In this document: positions 58,892 through 64,000 of the stretch, one piece after another | Position numbering within the stretch: position 1 is the stretch's first letter | Layout: the number at the start of each line of letters is the position of its first letter | Assembly: GCA_014773175.1 (NCBI GenBank) | Contig: VXCM01000692.1 | Span: forward strand, 194,731 to 258,730 | Length of the DNA: 64,000 nucleotides | Direction of reading: 5' to 3' | Origin: Lucifuga dentata | Lineage: Eukaryota > Chordata > Actinopteri > Ophidiiformes > Bythitidae | Made by a program: the position numbers and the translations under genes | Notes under the pieces: generated by a model | What the model was told of the DNA's origin: nothing | The model's database searches: none | The model's input: only the letters and a program-made list of their open reading frames with translations

Positions 58892-59366
58892 ACGTTATCA
58901 GCGACGTTATCAGCCATACGAATGGGCTAGTAGGGCCCTATTACACCTACTAGTAGGCAGAGCCTCAGTCAGCAAACGTGCAGGATTCAATGATTGATTT
59001 TTTTTCCGACCGGGTGGAACAGGGCGGAGCCTGTTTTCAACACATCTGCACCTGCAAGGAAGTTGCTAACTTCTTTTGTCTTCGTCTTTATTATTATGCA
59101 TCTGTACAGTTATGGTTAAGGTTAGGATTAAGGTTAAGATTAGTGTTAAGGTTAGGGTTATGGTTAGGTTTAGGGTTAGTCCTGAGGCTCCCAGTGTGCA
59201 CCAACTTAGATCAGTGATAGGATCTGTCATAGAATCGGCTGCTCCTGAGGCTCCAACTATGTCACCATGTTACCTCTGTGATTGGATGACTGACGCTCTG
59301 CCTACTAGTAGGTGTAGTAGGCCCCTACTAGCCCATTCCTATGCCTGATAATGTCACTGATAACGT
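58892..59366. mobile_element. Foldback element with ~79-bp terminal inverted repeats
   Basis: The left end 58892-58970 (ACGTTATCAGCGACGTTATC ... CTACTAGTAGGCAGAGCC) is the inverted partner of the right end 59288-59366 (GCTCTGCCTACTAGTAGGTG ... CACTGATAACGT). Total length is 475 bp. The centre holds a GGTTA/GGGTTA-type degenerate telomere-like repeat at 59112-59180. No clear target duplication and no protein. Superfamily unassigned. Confidence 0.8.
59112..59180 (+). repeat. Degenerate telomere-like (GGTTA/GGGTTA)n minisatellite
   Basis: About 12 units of variants of GGTTAA, GGTTAG, GATTAA and GGGTTA in tandem, inside the foldback element. It is interstitial and too degenerate for a true telomere. 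Confidence 0.85.
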
Positions 59367-59399
59367 ACTATTGTTGTATTATTATTCTCTCTCTTGTCT

Positions 59400-59573
59400 T
59401 CTCTCTACTATGTGGATTTTAACTATGTATGATTTTAACTTTGTATGTATGTAGTGTGCCTGTTCTGATTTTTAAACGGTGTGCCGAAGACAAATTTCCA
59501 CCTATGGTGGACAATAAAGTGATATTCTATTCTATTCTATTCTATTCTATTCTATTCTATTCTATTCTATTGT
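59400..59573 (+). mobile_element. LINE 3' tail ending in (ATTCT)n
   Basis: GTGCCGAAGACAAATTTCCA, CCTATGGTGGACAATAAAGT and then a TATTC repeat (59522-59572) have the layout of a CR1/L2-type LINE 3' end: a stem-like segment, GGACAATAAAGT, then a microsatellite tail. Only the end is present. Confidence 0.5.
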
Positions 59574-60089
59574 GCTTGTTATGTACTGTCAATGGGGCTG
59601 AAAAATATTAGCTTAAATATAATGCAGTATATATATATATGTAAATATATTACAACATCACCACTAACTGCAGCCTCAAAATGACTTGACTACAATTGCA
59701 TCAACACCTGTCTGACACAGGTTAGCATTTTTGCTGCATGTGCTAAATATATGCTCCATTCTCCTGTTCAGCCTTATGAATCAGCACATCTTTTTTGCAT
59801 AATGTGAAGAAATGTGTCCTCTTCATATTCATCCTTCTGCTGGCACAGTTTTGCTTGGTATACCCAAATGTTGAAATGATGACTAGGAACATATGCCAGT
59901 TCTGTCATTGTTATTTAGCACAGTACACATCTTCCTGTTTGGATTTTGCTGCTCCAACCTCCAAATATTTCTGATATTTCTGACCAATGGATGGAGCGAG
60001 CCTTCTCACATGACCAAACTGAACTGAGGGGTAAATGCGATAGAAGTAACAGCTCATTCACTTATTTAGAAACAAAGCGAATGAAATAC
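59574..60089. other. Intergenic, nothing recognised
   Basis: AT-rich sequence without supported exon or repeat terminus. Confidence 0.4.
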
Positions 60090-60612
60090 TGGTCTGAAGC
60101 CATCTAAATATAATCAGACATGGTAAGCCAGACCAAACGAGCAATCAAAGCAAACTTAACCTGTTTGTTGAACAGCACAGTTGCAGTTTGGCTGCATGTA
60201 GGTTCAATTTTGTGGAATATCCTGCCCCCAGATTTCATTGAATTGTCTCATCCCCAGTTCAAAAAAGCCGTAAAGGGATTGTTGTGTTCTCAACCATGTT
60301 ACCCATATGGACTTTCGCTTTAAATTCTATTTGTATAATGCCTTTGGAGTCTGATATTTTGCCGGAATTAGTCCAAGAAATTCCAAATGTTCTTTTATTG
60401 TTTTGCTTTGCTGTTTTTTTGTTTTTTTTTTCTGATTTTCCTTTTTCAAACTATCTTAAATATTGCCATGTGTCATCTGGAGAACTGCCCTGTTCAAGCC
60501 CTTTGAGGGTTTTTCACAGCTCTCCCTCACATTTTCTTTTTATTTTTCTTTTCTGAAATTCCATATTTTTTAATTATTTTTGTTTGATATATGCGAAAAT
60601 AAAGCTAAAACT
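60090..60612 (+). mobile_element. LINE ORF2 C-terminal remnant and 3' end
   Basis: An open frame at 60120-60323 contains VGSILWNILPPDFIELSHPQ followed by FKKAVKGLL, a decayed form of the GPxLWNxLPxxI...S...FKxxLKxxLL segment found at the end of many LINE (and related) reverse transcriptase ORFs. It is followed by about 290 bp of T-rich sequence and GAAAATAAAGCTAAAACTAA, a likely 3' terminus. Confidence 0.6.
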
Positions 60613-60804
60613 AAACTTCACAAACCAACCCAGACCAGTTCAGACCAGTCAGAGTGTGCAGACAGCAGATCAGCTGTGTGACGACTGTGCTGCTTTACTG
60701 TCATCTGTTTTTCTGCCCGTCCTGCCAACCAGGGGACTTTGTGTGCCACGCTGTCCCCCATACCCCTCTTACTGCCACGGCCAGCAAATACTTCAGGCAA
60801 GGAT

Positions 60805-60807
<3 letters not shown>

Positions 60808-60853
<46 letters not shown>
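60808..60853. repeat. (CA)n microsatellite
   Basis: Uninterrupted CA repeat. Confidence 0.97.
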
Positions 60854-60855
<2 letters not shown>

Positions 60856-62065
60856 TCTGTTTGCACAAAACACACGTCGGATTCATAAGTGCAATTTTTT
60901 TCACAGTCACTCATGATCACTCAAACACCCACCTACACAAATTCACACACATACGCGCACACCGCTTAGCAGCATGGGTGTCCAAGGAATTAAAGGATAC
61001 AGTTTGAAGGTTGGAGGCTACATGCTCTAAATATAAACTACCTATTTCTCCTCAGCATAGTTATGTAAGATGTCAAGAAACTGAGCAATGATATGCGCAG
61101 ATTGGAATGTTTTTTTTGTTCCTCTTACTCTTTCATTTTAGTTTGCAGCAAGCCTGGATGGTGGATCCTCACATTCAACACATGCCTGCAACATGTGATT
61201 TTTTTGTTTTTTTCCCCCACAAAACGTACTTATTATGAGTAAATACAACACTTATGGGTGGAAGTTAGATGCCCTCCTCAAATGCAGTACAGCTGGTCTA
61301 GCGGTAGTGATTGGAGCCTCGAACAGCTGTTTTCCACTAAGGTGCAGAATTGTGCCAAGGGACTGCTTGCTTCCTCCTCCATTACCTCACAGCTGACCCG
61401 AGCCAAGTTGACCCGAGCTGAGCCATCACGTTTCTCGCCCTGCTTCAGCGTAGGTTGCTGATATTGCGGCATGCTGATCGCCTCACATGGATCATCACGC
61501 CCGCAGAATTTGTATAATTTCTAGTCAAACGCAGCTAATCATTTGCAGTTTGCACTTTCAACATGCTAATTGAAAAGAATGGATCTAAAAAATATGAGAA
61601 TTCAGTATCTGGATGCAAAAGCAGGCTCAGACATCTCAGAAAGGTAAAAACTTTTTTACCTGAGAATAAATAAGTTTGCAAGTCAGATAAACTCCAAAGG
61701 AGGGCAATACATAGTATAAGCTGGTAAATAATCGATAACTGAGTCCATGGTCAATAAGACAGGCTTACTTTCAAAACAAGGAAGCATGCAGGATAAGTAA
61801 ACAAGTCCAAAGGTGCAACGCAAAAAAAAAAAAAAAAAAAAAATCTAAACAATATGCATGTGTGGGTCAGGATACACACATAAACAGGCCGGATGATGAA
61901 TGGAGTAAGTGAAAACTGGGCTTGAGAAACAATCTGGCATAGAACAACCTGCCAGTGTAAATACTGATGAGGAGATTGAAGTGAATCAGGTGATGGAAGT
62001 AGGAAACTCATGGGTGCCGGCTGGTGGACAGGTAAAGAATGACAGGCCCTGAGATGACAGATATG
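60854..62065. other. Intergenic, no gene supported
   Basis: No supported exon. Contains AGCCAAGTTGACCCGAGCTG near 61402-61421 with tandem ACCCGAGC units, and a poly(A) run at 61821-61843. Confidence 0.4.
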
Positions 62066-62691
62066 TTGAAGGACCCCCCATTTTGCATGTTTGAGCCTAA
62101 TATATTCAATTTTCAGACATGTAATGTTACTGACTATCTTTTCCCAAAGCATACCACTGGAATGATGAGTTAAAAAAAAACCCAACCTTTTTTCCTAGCT
62201 TCCATACCTCCATAGGTTTCAGTTCATTCTGGTTTGCTATTAAAATCAACTTGTTGATACTCGAAACATTCTTGGGATAGGTAATCTATCATTGCAAACA
62301 AGATGCATATTAAGATTTTTTCAAACTTATGTAATTTTAGCATTTAAATGCAATAAAAACCACAGAGTGAATGTATGTCTCCACTGGGGAATATAGTCCC
62401 AAAAGAAGACTTACATTTATTGAAAAATATTAGTAGGCGAAACATCGATTTTTAAGGTGTGCGTACCGCTTGAGTATTTGATTTTGAAAGATTAAGAGAT
62501 TTTGCAAAATATCAGGAAAGCTGAAATACAGTTTTATGTTTTGGAAAAAGATTGTCAGTAACATAACATGTATGAAAATTGAATATATTAGACTCAAACA
62601 TGCAAAATGGATGGTATGGTCCTTTANTAACATGTATGAAAATTGAATATATTAGACTCAAACATGCAAAATGGATGGTATGGTCCTTTAA
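62066..62691 (-). mobile_element. TTAA MITE, subfamily A, copy 13 (with assembly duplication)
   Basis: Left end AAGGACCCCCCATTTTGCAT is decayed; right end GGATGGTATGGTCCT with TTAA at 62688-62691. The last 63 bp are present twice, at 62564-62626 and 62628-62690, around a single N at 62627, so the true element is about 64 bp shorter. Confidence 0.88.
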
Positions 62692-63656
62692 AGGCAGTGT
62701 TACAACTCCATCCACTTCATCTTCATCTGTTTAACCTATTTTTATTGTACAGTTTTTACTAATCCATTCTGGCATTTTAGATCTGCCATCCCACCGATCC
62801 CACTCATTCACTCATTCAGTTCTTCCGCTCATGGTCACCTGTTCCTCTCCTCCCACCACAGCTGCTTCCCATCAGTCATTAGTCACAGTAAATATACACC
62901 TTTGAATACCTCAGTCATTTGTCAGATCATCTTGTGCTTCTTCTTGTTTCGTAAGCCTTGATCATGTGTATTTTTTGACCTCAGCCTTCTAGTTTTTGCC
63001 TCTCTGGATGTTTTTGATCACTGCCTGTATAACGTTCCCGATTCCTGCCTAGTCCCTAGTAAAAATTTCTTAATCTAGTACTCACTTCTACTTTTGCTTT
63101 TGAGTCCACACTGTTATATCATAGCCGTTGTAGGCAGGGGTCATCAACCTAATAAAACAATGTTAAATTGATGGGTGGTCAGGGTTGTACTGTCAGTTCT
63201 TATACCTTAATTAAAGCAAAAATATGAGTAAGATGTGAATTAATAGGATTCGGTTCGACGGAGTTTGGCCTATTAGAGTAAAGCTACTTACATTTGTATA
63301 ATCTAGATCCTTTATTCAGAGTAAGCTTACTGCTATTTCAATATGCTGTTTACTTGACATTTAAATTAATTGATTTATTGCCTTAATTGTATAATCAAAG
63401 TTTTAATGTGCATGTAGATCTAGTGAGTGTGTCATCGTGACACAGCTAAATGGCGGGTGAGATCAGTGTTTAGCGAGAAAGTGTACCTCAATCCGCAAAG
63501 CAGCACCGAGAAACAATTAAAAAACTTTTACGGGAGAATAACAAAAAAGACCGCAACAGCAGAAGTGGAGCAAACAGGATTCAAATTTTTTGTGAAACAC
63601 ACGGAAAGACAGCTGCCACTTCCCCTTTATGTCAATGACTCAAACCCAAGCTCAGT

Positions 63657-63696
<40 letters not shown>

Positions 63697-64000
63697 ATGT
63701 TTCCTTTTTTAATAAGATCCCATGACTGTGTATTTTTGCATTCTTCTGAGTATGACTGTATTGTGTTTGCTGTTTGCACATGTGTGCTGTTGTTGTCTTT
63801 GTCTGATGTGTGTGTGTCCCCTTTATGTGTTGAAGGTATCACCATGCATAATTATGTATAAGTTTTAACTTGGTAACACACCATCACTTCTTCCCAAAAT
63901 CACCCTTCAACGCTTCAGCCACAAAACTTCCCCAGCATGCCTCCAAACTTCAAACGAGCATATGCACTCACAAGGACATCGCCAACCCCCCCCCCCCCCC
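62692..64000. other. Intergenic; unclassified repeat-like block and (TG)n tract
   Basis: No gene can be supported. A frame at 63427-63650 has a basic, non-low-complexity N-terminal part, but no recognised motif. It runs into a (TG)n(AG)n tract at 63656-63697. The window ends in a C-run from 63986. Confidence 0.4.

Noticed and set aside
59112..59180. Possible telomere or chromosome end
   Set aside because: The units are degenerate, the array is short, and it lies inside an inverted-repeat element with ordinary sequence on both sides.
60728..60798. Exon-like block reading DFVCHAVPHTPLTATASKYF after a good acceptor
   Set aside because: It has no GT donor (GCAAGG instead), no partner exons, and lies between a LINE end and a CA repeat.

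Overview
The window reads as nuclear DNA of a ray-finned, probably percomorph, fish. The genes are split by GT-AG introns. The three recognised proteins are vertebrate housekeeping or signalling proteins. The noncoding DNA is full of (CA)n/(TG)n microsatellites, decayed LINEs and small DNA transposons, and carries the GCTAACGTTAGC palindromes common in teleosts. No bacterial-type operons, CRISPR arrays or rRNA/tRNA genes were seen. The species cannot be fixed from the sequence alone.

Layout. 1-3 kb: a TTAA-flanked MITE, a CpG-rich patch and a 5'-truncated L1/Tx1-type LINE. 3-10 kb: two unrecognised multi-exon plus-strand genes (198 and 309 predicted residues) separated by LINE and MITE debris. 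12.1-18.9 kb: a complete eif3i, 11 coding exons, 325 aa, plus strand. 21.3-26.9 kb: a complete hdac1, 11 coding exons, 474 aa, minus strand, convergent with eif3i. 30.0-31.6 kb: marcksl1, 2 coding exons, 205 aa, minus strand, upstream of hdac1 in the same orientation. 32-64 kb: about 32 kb in which I can support no protein-coding gene. It holds microsatellites, MITEs, LINE ends, a 475-bp foldback element, one 247-N gap, and a few complex non-repetitive stretches that could be regulatory.

The genes belong to different processes: translation initiation (eif3i), chromatin deacetylation (hdac1) and membrane-actin signalling (marcksl1). They are neighbours by conserved synteny rather than a working unit. 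From memory of the human 1p35 region, EIF3I, HDAC1 and MARCKSL1 are also close together there, but with FAM167B and LCK between EIF3I and HDAC1. Here nothing gene-like lies between them and hdac1 is convergent with eif3i.

The strongest non-genic signal is a family of about 0.4-0.9 kb non-autonomous DNA transposons present 14 times. They have about 85-bp terminal inverted repeats starting AGGACCATACC and are flanked by TTAA. One copy is nested inside an older relative, so the empty site can be read directly and TTAA is shown to be the target duplication (piggyBac-like). Copies sit in four introns of eif3i and hdac1 and form nearly all the eif3i-hdac1 intergenic spacer. The second point of interest is the pair of uncharacterised genes; the larger has a conserved-looking CxxC then CAE cysteine cluster.

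The assembly has 16 single-N junctions. Three are flanked by identical 63-64 bp copies, which look like unmerged contig overlaps rather than biology.
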